Positions 36,076 through 44,753 of a stretch of DNA of 64,000 nt are shown piece after piece. The position numbers and the translations under genes are program-made. The DNA is from Erythrobacter sp. HKB08. Its GTDB lineage: Bacteria > Pseudomonadota > Alphaproteobacteria > Sphingomonadales > Sphingomonadaceae. Every line of letters begins with the position of its first letter. Positions within the stretch are counted from its first letter, which is position 1. Where the stretch lies: assembly GCF_004114695.1 (NCBI RefSeq), contig NZ_CP035310.1, forward strand, positions 930,001 to 994,000. Direction: 5' to 3'. Below the pieces are notes generated by a model that was not told where the DNA came from, did not search any database, and was given only the letters and a program-made list of their open reading frames with translations.

Positions 36076-36866
36076 GCGCCTGGCATCGTCTTCCGACCCG
36101 CGAGGTCGAAAAGGTGTGGGGCCGGCGGAACCTGCCGCAGCCTTTCGCTGCTGGTGCGGGCCAGCGTATCGGCGAGATCTGGTTCGAGCCGCTGCCACCC
36201 TGCGAAGGGCTGCTCGCCAAATATCTCTTCACCAGCGAAAAACTCTCGGTCCAGGTGCATCCCGGCGATGCCGATGCGCCCGAGGGGATGAGCGGCAAGG
36301 AAGAATGCTGGCTGGTTCTCGATGCCAAGCCGGGCGCGAAACTCGCCGTCGGCTTCGAGCGCGAGGTCGACCGGGAAACCATGCGCGCCGCCGCACTCGA
36401 CGGGTCGATTGAAGGCATGCTGAGCTGGTTCGAGGTGAAGCGCGGCGATTTCTTCTACATCCCCGCCGGTACGGTTCATGCGATCGGGCCTGGTATCAGC
36501 CTCGTCGAAATCCAGCAGAACAGCGACATCACCTATCGCCTGTTCGATTACGGTCGCCCGCGCGAGTTGCATCTCGATGCAGCGCTCGCCGTGGCGGAGG
36601 GCTGTCCGCACGATGCGAGCCTTCGCTCGAAGCTGGACTTCGGGCAGTCGCGGCGCCTCGTCGATGGTCCCAAATTCAGCCTCGACTACGTCGTCGGCGG
36701 CGATGCGCCCGGCATTGCCGGACCATGCCTGGTCATGCCGCTGGCCGGTTCGGTCGCTGTCGGTTCGCAGGTGGTCGAGGCGGGCGATTGCGCGGCGCTC
36801 GACGACTTTGCCGATGCGGTCCTTGCGCCCGGCGCGAGTGCATTGGTCGCTGCCAGCCTCGCCTGA
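36072..36866 (+). CDS. manA: Class I mannose-6-phosphate isomerase
   Basis: Zinc enzyme of 264 residues interconverting fructose-6-phosphate and mannose-6-phosphate. The metal-binding QVHPGDADA motif, KEECWLVLDA, FFYIPAGTVHAIG (His ligand) and EIQQNSDITYRLFDYGR are the class I signature. Translationally coupled to manC by an ATGA overlap, so the pair converts fructose-6-phosphate towards GDP-mannose. A phosphomannomutase is still required and is not in this window. Confidence 0.93.
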   Translation: MSAWHRLPTREVEKVWGRRNLPQPFAAGAGQRIGEIWFEPLPPCEGLLAKYLFTSEKLSVQVHPGDADAPEGMSGKEECWLVLDAKPGAKLAVGFEREVDRETMRAAALDGSIEGMLSWFEVKRGDFFYIPAGTVHAIGPGISLVEIQQNSDITYRLFDYGRPRELHLDAALAVAEGCPHDASLRSKLDFGQSRRLVDGPKFSLDYVVGGDAPGIAGPCLVMPLAGSVAVGSQVVEAGDCAALDDFADAVLAPGASALVAASLA

Positions 36867-36940
36867 CTTCGCGCCCCTTGCGTGAGGGGCGGCAAGCTCC
36901 CAAGTACGCGCGCATCCGACCTGCCAGTGGAGCCTGCGCC

Positions 36941-37381
36941 GTGATCGCCGAAACAATCCAGCTCGCCCTCGCGCCCGTCTTCCTGATGGTCGCCATCGCC
37001 AGCATCCTTAACATGCTCACCGTGCGCCTCGGCAGGGTGGTCGACCGCTCGCGCCAGCTTCAATCGCGGCACGGCGAGACCGAGGGCATGGCGCATGACC
37101 AGATCGTCGCCGAAATGCGCATCGTCGCGCGGCGGATCGACAGCATCAACCGGGCGATGCTGGTGCTGGTCCTGAGTGCAATGCTGATTGGGCTGACGGT
37201 GGTGGCACTGTTCTTCGACGCGCTGCTCGGCATCGAGCTGGCGATGGTCGCATCGGCGATCTTCGTCGCCGCGATCGCGCTGATGATGGCCGGGCTGTTC
37301 CTGTTCCTGCGCGAGACGCGCGAAGCCTCGGCTGCGCTGCGAATCCCGAAGACTTTCCTAGAACTCGACCGCGACCTCTAG
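36941..37381 (+). CDS. DUF2721 membrane protein
   Basis: A 146-residue protein of the DUF2721 family with three membrane segments: LALAPVFLMVAIASILNML, MLVLVLSAMLIGLTVVALFF and a third from LAMVASAIFVAAIALMMAG. The conserved RLGRVVDRSR follows the first helix. GTG at 36941 with GGAG eight bases upstream is the best start and lies next to the first helix. Function unknown. It ends overlapping the convergent PHA-family gene by 4 bases. Confidence 0.82.
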   Translation: MIAETIQLALAPVFLMVAIASILNMLTVRLGRVVDRSRQLQSRHGETEGMAHDQIVAEMRIVARRIDSINRAMLVLVLSAMLIGLTVVALFFDALLGIELAMVASAIFVAAIALMMAGLFLFLRETREASAALRIPKTFLELDRDL

Positions 37382-37689
37382 TCGTCCTTGGGCGCCTCGA
37401 GCATCTTGGTGCCTTGTTCGCGGAAGCCCTTGGCGATGATCGGCTCGACGAAGCTCAGCATCATCGGCAGGTCGACTTCGAAAACCATTTGGTTGTCCTC
37501 GACATCGACGTGGCCCTGGATCGACTGACCCATCGCGCCGACCACGAGAGCCAGCCGGTCTTCGCTCACCCAGTCGCTTTCGACCGTCGCGCCGGGGAAG
37601 GGGATGTGATCGGTAATCTCGCCCGTGCGTTCACGCAGGCGGCGGCGGACTTCCTCGCGCGGCAGGCTGTGCGGGACCGCGACGCGCAT
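37378..37689 (-). CDS. Polyhydroxyalkanoic acid system-type small protein
   Basis: A 103-residue protein resembling the PHA_gran_rgn family (TIGR02610): RVAVPHSLPREEVRRRL at the N-terminus, then a beta-rich segment (VVGAMGQSIQGHVDVEDNQMVFEVDLP) and a final helix. The family was named from genomes with PHA granule genes, but its role is unproven. No PHA synthase or phasin lies in the window. It is the last gene of a three-gene minus-strand run with TelA. The previous gene's stop overlaps its start by one base. Confidence 0.7.
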   Translation of the reverse strand: MRVAVPHSLPREEVRRRLRERTGEITDHIPFPGATVESDWVSEDRLALVVGAMGQSIQGHVDVEDNQMVFEVDLPMMLSFVEPIIAKGFREQGTKMLEAPKDD

Positions 37690-38438
37690 TATTCTTTCTC
37701 CGTCGAGGTATTTTCGCCTTCGCCGTAGCGATAGTCGAGATAGCGGTGCTTGATCGCGAGGTCGTCGAGCGAACCTTCGGCGAGCTGCCGGGTCACGCTG
37801 TCGATTTCCCTGCTGATCTTCTGCAGGCTGTCGGTCAGCTGCTCGTCCGGAGTTGCACCGGCGCGCTTTTCGCCGCGCAGGTGGGCCGGGATCTTCTGGT
37901 AGCTGTCGACCGTCTCGGGCAGCACTTCGCCGACCAGCTTGCGCACCTCGCGAACAGCCGGGTGGTCCTGCGGCACGGTTTCGAGTTGGAGGCCAAGCGC
38001 ATCGAGCTGCACGCCCATGTCGCTGATCACGTTCGCTGCGGGCGGCGGCAGGGCGGGGCGCTGGTGCTCGAGCCAGAGCTCGGTCCGGCCGACCATCTGG
38101 CGCGTATCGCCCTTGTTGATGTCGGAACGCGTCGGGACCTTCATGCGCGGGAAGGCACTGAAGGCGAAGACCGCCGCGACGATCGCGAAGAGCGTCATCA
38201 GCACGCCCCAGAAGCCGATCCCGTTGAGGATCAGGCCCGCAACGCTGGTCGCCGCGAGGATGCCGACGACCGCGATGGCGATGCGGGTCAGCTTGGCGAC
38301 CATGTGCTTCATCTTGAGGTCGGCCGAGCCGCGCCCGATCGAGCCGGTGCGGCGATGTCGCCCGCCCGCGCGATTGTCGTCGCGCAGGGCCCTGCTTTCC
38401 TGGATGATGCGGTCGCTGTCTTTGGTCAGGTCGTTCAT
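37689..38438 (-). CDS. Unknown membrane protein downstream of telA
   Basis: Not assigned to a named family. A 249-residue protein with a basic N-terminus, two adjacent membrane segments (about residues 50-95) and a long helical, charged C-terminal region. Its start overlaps the stop of telA by one base, so it is probably made with TelA. By position it resembles the membrane partner (XpaC-like 5-bromo-4-chloroindolyl phosphate hydrolysis family) that accompanies TelA in other bacteria; this is inference. Confidence 0.72.
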   Translation of the reverse strand: MNDLTKDSDRIIQESRALRDDNRAGGRHRRTGSIGRGSADLKMKHMVAKLTRIAIAVVGILAATSVAGLILNGIGFWGVLMTLFAIVAAVFAFSAFPRMKVPTRSDINKGDTRQMVGRTELWLEHQRPALPPPAANVISDMGVQLDALGLQLETVPQDHPAVREVRKLVGEVLPETVDSYQKIPAHLRGEKRAGATPDEQLTDSLQKISREIDSVTRQLAEGSLDDLAIKHRYLDYRYGEGENTSTEKE

Positions 38439-39652
38439 CAGCCTTCGATCGACAGGAGGGAGGATTCGCTGATCTGCTTGCTCGCCTGCGACTGGCCTTC
38501 GGCGCGGGCGATATAGCCCTTCGACTTCTCGACCTCACCGGACAGCGCTTCGACCGTCTGCTTCATCGAATCGAGCGCGCGCAGCTTGAACTCGTCGACC
38601 TCGTCCATCGTGTCGTAGATGTTCTGGAAAGCGCGCTGCAACGTCTCGAGCGGAATGGTGCTCGCCGCGGCCTGCTCGTGGATCTTGCCGGTCTGGTCGC
38701 GCAGCATCTGGCTGGTGGAATCGATGATGCCGGCCGTCGTGTCGTTGAGCGCGGTGATCTGCTGCAGGACGAGGCGCTGGTTGGTCATCGCCTCGCTGAC
38801 GGTCACCGCCGTGCGCAGCGCGCCGACGGTCGTGGTGCTCGCACGGTCGACGCCCTTCACGAGCTCGACATTGTTCTTCTTGACGAGATCGAGTGCGAGA
38901 TAGCCCTGCACGCTGACAGCCATCTGGGTCAGCAGGTCCTGCGTGCGCTGGCGGACGTAGAACAGCGCGGTTTCGCGCACCGCCTTGGCTTTCGCCGGAT
39001 CGGTCGCATCGAGTTCGGCGGCTTTCTCTTCCAGCTTGGCATCGAGCGTCTTGGAGATGTGGATCATCTGCTCAAGATTGCCCATCGCTTCCCACAGCTT
39101 GGCGCGTTCGACATCGATCGCGGCATTGTCCATCAGCAGCTCGTCCTTGCCGTTGCCGAGCTTGTTGAGGATTTCCTGGATGTGGGTCTGCGCGCTCTGG
39201 TAGCTGCGGAAGTAGTTGTTCAGCCGGTTGCCGAACGGGATGATGCCGAGGAACTTGCGCGGGCCGGTGATCTTGCCGCGCTTCGACGGATCGAGGTCCT
39301 CGACCACGCGGCGCAGTTCGGAAAGGTTCGCACCGACGCCCTCGTCCTTGTCCATCGCGCGGATGGGGCGATCGAGGAAGCGGTTGGAATGGCCGGCAGC
39401 AGCCGCGATTTCCTTGCGGCCCATATTGGTCAGCTGGTCGACCTTCTTGCCGAATTCGGGCGAATTGGCGTCTTCGGCAACGAGATCTTCGACGAAACCG
39501 TCGACTTTCTCTTCCAGCTTGCTCTTCACCTCTTCGGACACCGGCACGAGACCCGCGGCCTTTTCCGGCGCGACGGTCGGAACCGGATCGGGCGGGGTCA
39601 GGTCGAAAGCGGTATCGGTTTCCGTCTTGGTGGTGGTGTTGGTGCTGGCCAT
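38438..39652 (-). CDS. telA: Toxic anion resistance protein TelA/KlaA family
   Basis: A 404-residue, largely helical cytoplasmic protein of the TelA family, originally linked to tellurite and colicin resistance. Family features are QLTNMGRKEIAAAAGHSNRFLDRP near residue 75, then FGNRLNNYFRSYQSAQTHI, and long coiled-coil helices to the C-terminus. First gene of a tight minus-strand operon with a two-helix membrane protein and a PHA-type small protein. The actual role is probably envelope stress rather than tellurite, but this is not demonstrated. Confidence 0.87.
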   Translation of the reverse strand: MASTNTTTKTETDTAFDLTPPDPVPTVAPEKAAGLVPVSEEVKSKLEEKVDGFVEDLVAEDANSPEFGKKVDQLTNMGRKEIAAAAGHSNRFLDRPIRAMDKDEGVGANLSELRRVVEDLDPSKRGKITGPRKFLGIIPFGNRLNNYFRSYQSAQTHIQEILNKLGNGKDELLMDNAAIDVERAKLWEAMGNLEQMIHISKTLDAKLEEKAAELDATDPAKAKAVRETALFYVRQRTQDLLTQMAVSVQGYLALDLVKKNNVELVKGVDRASTTTVGALRTAVTVSEAMTNQRLVLQQITALNDTTAGIIDSTSQMLRDQTGKIHEQAAASTIPLETLQRAFQNIYDTMDEVDEFKLRALDSMKQTVEALSGEVEKSKGYIARAEGQSQASKQISESSLLSIEG

Positions 39653-39815
39653 CGTGTGCTCAATCTCCCGGCGGGACCATCCCGCTCCTGCTCGTTACTG
39701 TATTAGGTGCATAAGACACAAAAAACAAGCATTGCGCCCCCTTAAGCGCTGCGAGTCTCCGCTTTTTTTGTCGCTTGGCAAGCGCTAAAGCCCTCTCATC
39801 GAAGTTCGGGAGGCT

Positions 39816-41345
39816 ATGATTTCGACGGACCAACCTGCAGCGCCGACCACGGTCGCACCCAATCGCTGGGCGTTCCTGCGCGTGGTCGTGAGCCTGCGCC
39901 TGTGGTGGCGTGAATCGGTCATCGGCACGGTCGACCAGCCCGCGGTCATCGAGAAGCGGCGCGAGGAATGCCTGCTCTCGGCGCGCTACCTGTTCATGAC
40001 CGCCATGTCGGGCGGCATCGCCATCCTCGGCCTGCTGTTGTCGTCGCCGGCGGTGGTGATCGGCGCAATGCTTCTTTCGCCGCTAATGGGGCCGATCATC
40101 GGCCTCGGCTTCGCTCTGGCTGTGGGCGACTACCACTGGTTGAGGCAGGCAGCGGTTTCGCTCGCCTATGGCTCGATCATGGCCATCGCATTGTGCGCGC
40201 TGATCGTCTTCTTCTCGCCGCTCCAGACCGTGACCGAGGAAATCGCCTCGCGAACCCGGCCCAATCTGTTCGACCTGCTGGTCGCGATATTCTCCGCGCT
40301 TGCCGGTGCCTATGCGATGATCCGCGGGCGCGAGGGCACGATCGTCGGCGTGGCGATCGCGACCGCCTTGATGCCGCCGCTCGCCGTGGTCGGCTTCGGC
40401 CTGGCGACTTTCAACTGGACGGTCTTTTCCGGCGCGCTGCTGCTCTACATCACCAACCTTCTCGCGATCGCGCTCACCTCGTGGGCGATGGCGCGCTTCT
40501 ACGGCTTCCGCTCGACGTTGTCGGAGCGCCAGACGCAGTTCCAGAACTTCAGCGTCATCGCGGTCTTTATCGCGCTCGCCATCCCGCTCGGCTTCTCGCT
40601 GCGCTCGATCGCGTGGGAAGCCAATGCACAGCGCATCATCCGCTCCGAGGTGATGGACCCGTTCGACGGGCGAGCGCGCATGTCGGATTTCCAGATCGCC
40701 TGGGAATCGGAGCCAATCGGCGTGTCCGCAACGGTCCTGACGCCCGTGCTGATCGAGAACGCCGAATCCCAGATCGCCTACGACCTCGAAGAGCAGCTCG
40801 GCCGTCCGGTCTCGCTGATCCTCACCCAGTACCAGGTCGGTACCAGCGCGAGCGCCGCCGAACAGGCGCAGCTCGCCGCGGCCCGCGCGCAGGAAGAGGC
40901 CGCAGCCGCCCGGGCCGACGAGCTTGCCGAACGCGTCGCGCTTATCGGCGGGGTCGAGCCGAAGGACGTGATCGTCGATCGCCAGCGTCGCCGCGTGATG
41001 GTGCGCGCTCGCGCCCTGCCGGGGGCGAGCCTTGCGACCTATGCGGAACTCGAGCGGCGCATCTCGGCGACCGAACCCGACTGGCAGGTCAATCTCGTCC
41101 CGCCGGTCGCCCGCATTCCGGCCTTCTCCTACGATGGTGAGGAATTCACCGAGGCCGAGGAAACCGCACTGACGCTCGCCGCATGGGCATCGGCGCGCAA
41201 CGGCATGGGCCTCCGGGTCATCGGCCGCGGAGACGATCTGGAAAAGGTGCGCGCCGCCCTCGCCGAGAAGGGCGCAACCGATATCGTCGTCGTGGATCAG
41301 CGCGGACCCGTCCGGCTCGAATGGGTCGCGCCGGACGGTAGCTAG
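39816..41345 (+). CDS. DUF389 membrane protein (TIGR00341-like)
   Basis: A 509-residue protein. After a short N-terminal region, five or six membrane segments form the DUF389 domain (VIGAMLLSPLMGPIIGLGFAL, VGVAIATALMPPLAVVGFGLA). About 250 soluble residues follow, including an Ala/Glu/Gln-rich coiled coil near residue 350 and two small alpha/beta repeats. The function of DUF389 is not established, though transport has been suggested. GGGAGG precedes the ATG. Divergent from telA; convergent with the acyl-AMP ligase, 8 bp apart. Confidence 0.85.
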   Translation: MISTDQPAAPTTVAPNRWAFLRVVVSLRLWWRESVIGTVDQPAVIEKRREECLLSARYLFMTAMSGGIAILGLLLSSPAVVIGAMLLSPLMGPIIGLGFALAVGDYHWLRQAAVSLAYGSIMAIALCALIVFFSPLQTVTEEIASRTRPNLFDLLVAIFSALAGAYAMIRGREGTIVGVAIATALMPPLAVVGFGLATFNWTVFSGALLLYITNLLAIALTSWAMARFYGFRSTLSERQTQFQNFSVIAVFIALAIPLGFSLRSIAWEANAQRIIRSEVMDPFDGRARMSDFQIAWESEPIGVSATVLTPVLIENAESQIAYDLEEQLGRPVSLILTQYQVGTSASAAEQAQLAAARAQEEAAAARADELAERVALIGGVEPKDVIVDRQRRRVMVRARALPGASLATYAELERRISATEPDWQVNLVPPVARIPAFSYDGEEFTEAEETALTLAAWASARNGMGLRVIGRGDDLEKVRAALAEKGATDIVVVDQRGPVRLEWVAPDGS

Positions 41346-41353
41346 CTAGCCGG

Positions 41354-43093
41354 TCAGGCCGCTTCCATCAGCGGCAGCGGCTGGATCTCGCCTGCAAGGT
41401 AGAGGCGCTTGGCCTTGGCGCGGCTGAGCTTGCCCGACGAGGTGCGCGGCAGCGTGCGCGGCGGGACTAGCTCGACCACGCAGTTCATGCCGGTGACCGA
41501 GCGGACCTTGTCCTTGATCTGCTCGTGCAGGCGGACGCGTTCTTCCGGATCGGAAACGCGGCAATGCACCAGCACGGCAGGCGCTTCCTCGCCATTCTCG
41601 GTTTCGACCGAGAATGCGGCGATGTCGCCGTGGTTGAAGCCGGCAAGCTGCTCGACCGCCCACTCGATATCCTGCGGCCAGTGGTTCTTGCCGTTGATGA
41701 TGATCATGTCCTTCGCGCGGCCGACGATGAACAGATAGCCATTGGCCATGTAGCCCATGTCGCCCGTGTCGAGCCAGCCGTCGACGAGGCATTCGTCGGT
41801 CGCTTCCTCGTTGCGGAAGTAGGAGTGCATGACGCTGGTCCCGCGGCACCAGACCTTGCCGATCTGGTGATCGCCCTTGACCTGGCCCTTCTCGCCGCGG
41901 ATTTCGACGTCCATGCCGGGGATCGGCTTGCCGCAATTGACGATCGCGCGGTAGCGTGCCGGGCGCGACAGGTCGGCACGAGTGCCCGACAGGCGCTCTT
42001 CCTCAATGAGGTCGACCTGGATCCCTTCGCCCGGAGGCATGACGGTGACTGCGAGCGTCGCTTCGGCAAGGCCGTAGGAAGGGGTGAAGGCGCTGGCCTT
42101 GAAGCCCGCATCGGCAAAGGCGTTGACGAAGCTCTGCATGACGTCGGGTCGGATCATGTCCGCGCCGTTGCCAGCAATGCGCCAGCGCGACAGGTCGAAC
42201 CGGTCGCCGACGTGGCTCTGGCTCGAGATGCGGCGGGCGCAGATGTCGTAGCCGAATGTCGGCGAATAGCTGAGCGTCGTGCCCTTGTTTCGGCTGATCA
42301 GGTCGAGCCATGCGAGCGGACGGCGCGCGAAATGCTCGGTCTTGATGTAGTCGATCGAGGCTTGGTTCGCGACGACCGACAGGAAGCAGCCGACGAGGCC
42401 CATGTCGTGGTACCACGGCAGCCAGCTGACCACGCGGTCGTTGGCGCGGAAGTCCATCGAGACCGAGTGACCCTGCAAATTGTGCAGCAGCGCTTCGTGC
42501 GTGACGGCGACGCCGGTCGGGAAGCGGGTCGAGCCGGAGGAATACTGCAGGTAGCAGATGTCTTCCGGGCTCGCCTCGGGCAGGTCGACATCGGGCGCCT
42601 CGCGCTCGGCGAAGCTTGCCCAGTCGATCCCTTCGCAGCCCTGGCGATCGGCGGCGGCCTTGGCCATTTCCGCAATCTCGGGCGGGTAGATCAGAACCTT
42701 GGGGTCCGAGCTTTCGAGCTGGACCGCGAGCTGGTCGATATAGCCTTCCTTGCCGCCGAAGCCGGTCGGCAGCGGCAGCGGTACCGGCCAGGCGCCCGCA
42801 TAGACGCAGGCGCAGAACATGGCGGCGAATTCGGGGCAGGTTTCGGCGATGAGGGCGACGCGGTCGTCCTTGCCGATCCCCGAGGCCACCAGCCTGCGCG
42901 CCATGACCAGCGCATCGTCGCGCATCTGGCTGTAAGGGTACACGCGCTCCAGCGTTCCGCGCATGTCGTGAAAGTTCATGCCCTTTTCGCTGCGGGCGGC
43001 ATATTCGATAGCTTCGTTGAAAGTCGCAAAATCGGACCTGCGACGCGGCAGGTCGCAATCATTCGGCGTCGGCGTGAGTGCGGCGTCGGTCAT
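41354..43093 (-). CDS. Fatty acyl-AMP ligase (adenylate-forming, FAAL type)
   Basis: A 579-residue adenylate-forming enzyme that activates a fatty acid as acyl-AMP. The ATP motif is YLQYSSGSTRFPTGVAVTH; SWLPWYHDMGLVG, the GEKGQVKG region and the A10-type Lys motif TSSGKLSRAKAKR follow. The SWLPxYHDMGL signature is typical of FAALs, which pass the acyl group to a carrier protein rather than CoA. No carrier protein, PKS or NRPS gene lies nearby. The frame is open to 43273, but MTDAALTP is the first family-like start; its Shine-Dalgarno is weak. Confidence 0.88.
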   Translation of the reverse strand: MTDAALTPTPNDCDLPRRRSDFATFNEAIEYAARSEKGMNFHDMRGTLERVYPYSQMRDDALVMARRLVASGIGKDDRVALIAETCPEFAAMFCACVYAGAWPVPLPLPTGFGGKEGYIDQLAVQLESSDPKVLIYPPEIAEMAKAAADRQGCEGIDWASFAEREAPDVDLPEASPEDICYLQYSSGSTRFPTGVAVTHEALLHNLQGHSVSMDFRANDRVVSWLPWYHDMGLVGCFLSVVANQASIDYIKTEHFARRPLAWLDLISRNKGTTLSYSPTFGYDICARRISSQSHVGDRFDLSRWRIAGNGADMIRPDVMQSFVNAFADAGFKASAFTPSYGLAEATLAVTVMPPGEGIQVDLIEEERLSGTRADLSRPARYRAIVNCGKPIPGMDVEIRGEKGQVKGDHQIGKVWCRGTSVMHSYFRNEEATDECLVDGWLDTGDMGYMANGYLFIVGRAKDMIIINGKNHWPQDIEWAVEQLAGFNHGDIAAFSVETENGEEAPAVLVHCRVSDPEERVRLHEQIKDKVRSVTGMNCVVELVPPRTLPRTSSGKLSRAKAKRLYLAGEIQPLPLMEAA

Positions 43094-43226
43094 GATGTGT
43101 GTGGTAGGAACCCGTCCCTCTGGCGCGTGTTTTCGCGCCTGTGTTAATCCCCATCGACGGCGATTTTTCCGCCATCTTGTCTTCAAACTTTCCCATTTCA
43201 TAAGGACTGTGGCACGAATATGGCCG

Positions 43227-43796
43227 ATGGATGAGGTCGAACGCTCCCGACGGTCGCGCAATCGTATTCGCAAGCCCTTGAATCGCCAGCGTTTCGAGGA
43301 TCTTGCGCTCTCCTATGTTGCAAGATTTTCCACCACTGCCGCCAAATTGGAGCGGTATTTGTTGAGAAAACTGCACGAAAGGGGCTGGGAAGACGAGGGC
43401 GAGCCGGGTGTTCCGGCCCTGGTCGAACGCTATGTCGAGCTCGGTTATGTCGATGACGAGCAGTTCGCCCGCAGCAAGGCCGGATCGCTCCTGCGGCGCG
43501 GGTATGGCGCGCGGCGGATCGGCGAGAGCCTGCGCGAGGCGGGCATCGGGGAGGCTATCCGCGAGCAGATGCAGCCGGACGAAGCACAGCGGCGCGAAGC
43601 GGTCGTCGCGCTGGTCCGCCGCCGCCGTTTCGGGCCCTTCTACCGCGAGGAGCTTGCACCCGACCGGCGCGAGAAACAGCTCGCGGCAATCGTGCGTGCC
43701 GGGCATTCCTTCGACCACGCACGTTTCGCCGTCGATGCGGGCAGCGAACAAGTGCTTGAAGAATGGTTGGAAGAGGCGCGCGAGGAACTAGAGTGA
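43227..43796 (+). CDS. recX: RecX family regulatory protein
   Basis: A helical 189-residue protein of the RecX family, which binds RecA filaments and limits recombination. It has the three-helix repeats seen in the family: ALSYVARFSTTAAKLERYLLRKL, YVELGYVDDEQFARSKAG and RRGYGARRIGESLREAGIG. The start is uncertain: ATG at 43227 has AAGGA too far upstream, while an in-frame GTG at 43209 has it too close. recA is not adjacent. Divergent from the acyl-AMP ligase and followed closely by a lipoprotein gene. Confidence 0.87.
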   Translation: MDEVERSRRSRNRIRKPLNRQRFEDLALSYVARFSTTAAKLERYLLRKLHERGWEDEGEPGVPALVERYVELGYVDDEQFARSKAGSLLRRGYGARRIGESLREAGIGEAIREQMQPDEAQRREAVVALVRRRRFGPFYREELAPDRREKQLAAIVRAGHSFDHARFAVDAGSEQVLEEWLEEAREELE

Positions 43797-43801
43797 GCGC
43801 C

Positions 43802-44308
43802 ATGAATACAATCATCCGATTCGCTGCCGGAGCTTTCGCGCTCGGCCTTATCGCCTGCTCGCCGCAGCAGGCTGCGGAAACCGCGCCGACCGAGGCGGCA
43901 GAGGCCAGCGTCCATCCGGTCTCGGGCCTGCAAATCGTCCCGCTGACGGTGACGAGCGGCGATACGGTGCATCGCTTCGACGTCGAAGTTGCCGCGACTT
44001 TCGAGGAGCAGCGCCAGGGGCTGATGTTCCGAACAGAACTGGGTCCGAACGAAGGGATGATCTTCCCGCGCAATCCGCCCGATCTCGCGAGTTTCTGGAT
44101 GCGCAATACCCCGCTACCGCTCGACATTATCTTCGTCGGCACGGACGGCCGGATCATGAATATCGCGGCCGAAACGGTCCCCTATTCGCTCGAATCGGTT
44201 GCCGCCGAAGGGTTGACCAGCCTCGTGCTCGAAATCCCCGGCGGACGCGCTGCCGAACTGGGAATCGGGCCGGGCGACCTCGTCGAATACGAAGCCCCGG
44301 CCAATTAG
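43802..44308 (+). CDS. DUF192 lipoprotein
   Basis: A 168-residue protein with a lipoprotein signal peptide (FAAGAFALGLIACS, lipobox LIAC). A DUF192 domain follows: EEQRQGLMFRTELGPNEGMIF, FWMRNTPLPLDIIFVGTDGRI and EIPGGRAAELGIGPGDLV. DUF192 proteins are small periplasmic beta-barrel domains of unknown function. The ATG lies six bases after the recX stop, so the two may be cotranscribed. Confidence 0.86.
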   Translation: MNTIIRFAAGAFALGLIACSPQQAAETAPTEAAEASVHPVSGLQIVPLTVTSGDTVHRFDVEVAATFEEQRQGLMFRTELGPNEGMIFPRNPPDLASFWMRNTPLPLDIIFVGTDGRIMNIAAETVPYSLESVAAEGLTSLVLEIPGGRAAELGIGPGDLVEYEAPAN

Positions 44309-44355
44309 CGTTTTGACGCTTGGCCAGCGGCGCGCATTGGGCTAATCGCGCGGCC

Positions 44356-44751
44356 ATGAGTTTCCTCGGCAAGATCTTCACCTGGTGGAACGGCGCCACC
44401 ATCGGCACCATGCTCTACAGCTGGCGCAAGGGCGAGCACGTCGGCACCGACGCGCAGGGCAACAAGTACTACCGCTCCAAGCCCAAGAAGGGCGAGCGTG
44501 AGCGTCGCTGGGTGATCTACGACGGCGCGAACGACGCCAGCCGCGTGCCGGCCGAATGGCATGGCTGGCTGCACGGCTCGTTCGACGACGTGCCGGAAAG
44601 CCACCTGCCGCCGCCCAAGATCTGGGAAGTCGACTACACGCCGAACGCGACCGGCACCGCGGATGCATACCGTCCGCAAGGTGCTCTCGAGCGCGGCGGC
44701 AAGCGTGCCCGCGCAGTGGGCGACTACGAAGCCTGGTCGCCGGACGCTTGA
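44356..44751 (+). CDS. NDUFA12-like NADH:ubiquinone oxidoreductase subunit
   Basis: Accessory complex I subunit of 131 residues, homologous to mitochondrial NDUFA12 (B17.2) and found in alphaproteobacteria. Conserved features are FTWWNGATIGTMLYSWRKG, VGTDAQGNKYYRS, RRWVIYDGANDASRVPAEWHGWLH and a Pro-rich C-terminus. Complex I genes themselves are elsewhere. Two bases separate it from the downstream DUF2155 gene, a common pairing in this group. Confidence 0.92.
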   Translation: MSFLGKIFTWWNGATIGTMLYSWRKGEHVGTDAQGNKYYRSKPKKGERERRWVIYDGANDASRVPAEWHGWLHGSFDDVPESHLPPPKIWEVDYTPNATGTADAYRPQGALERGGKRARAVGDYEAWSPDA

Positions 44752-44753
44752 GC

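Noticed and set aside
41525-43147. 540-residue frame antisense to the acyl-AMP ligase
   Set aside because: No ribosome site or domain; typical GC-rich antisense shadow.
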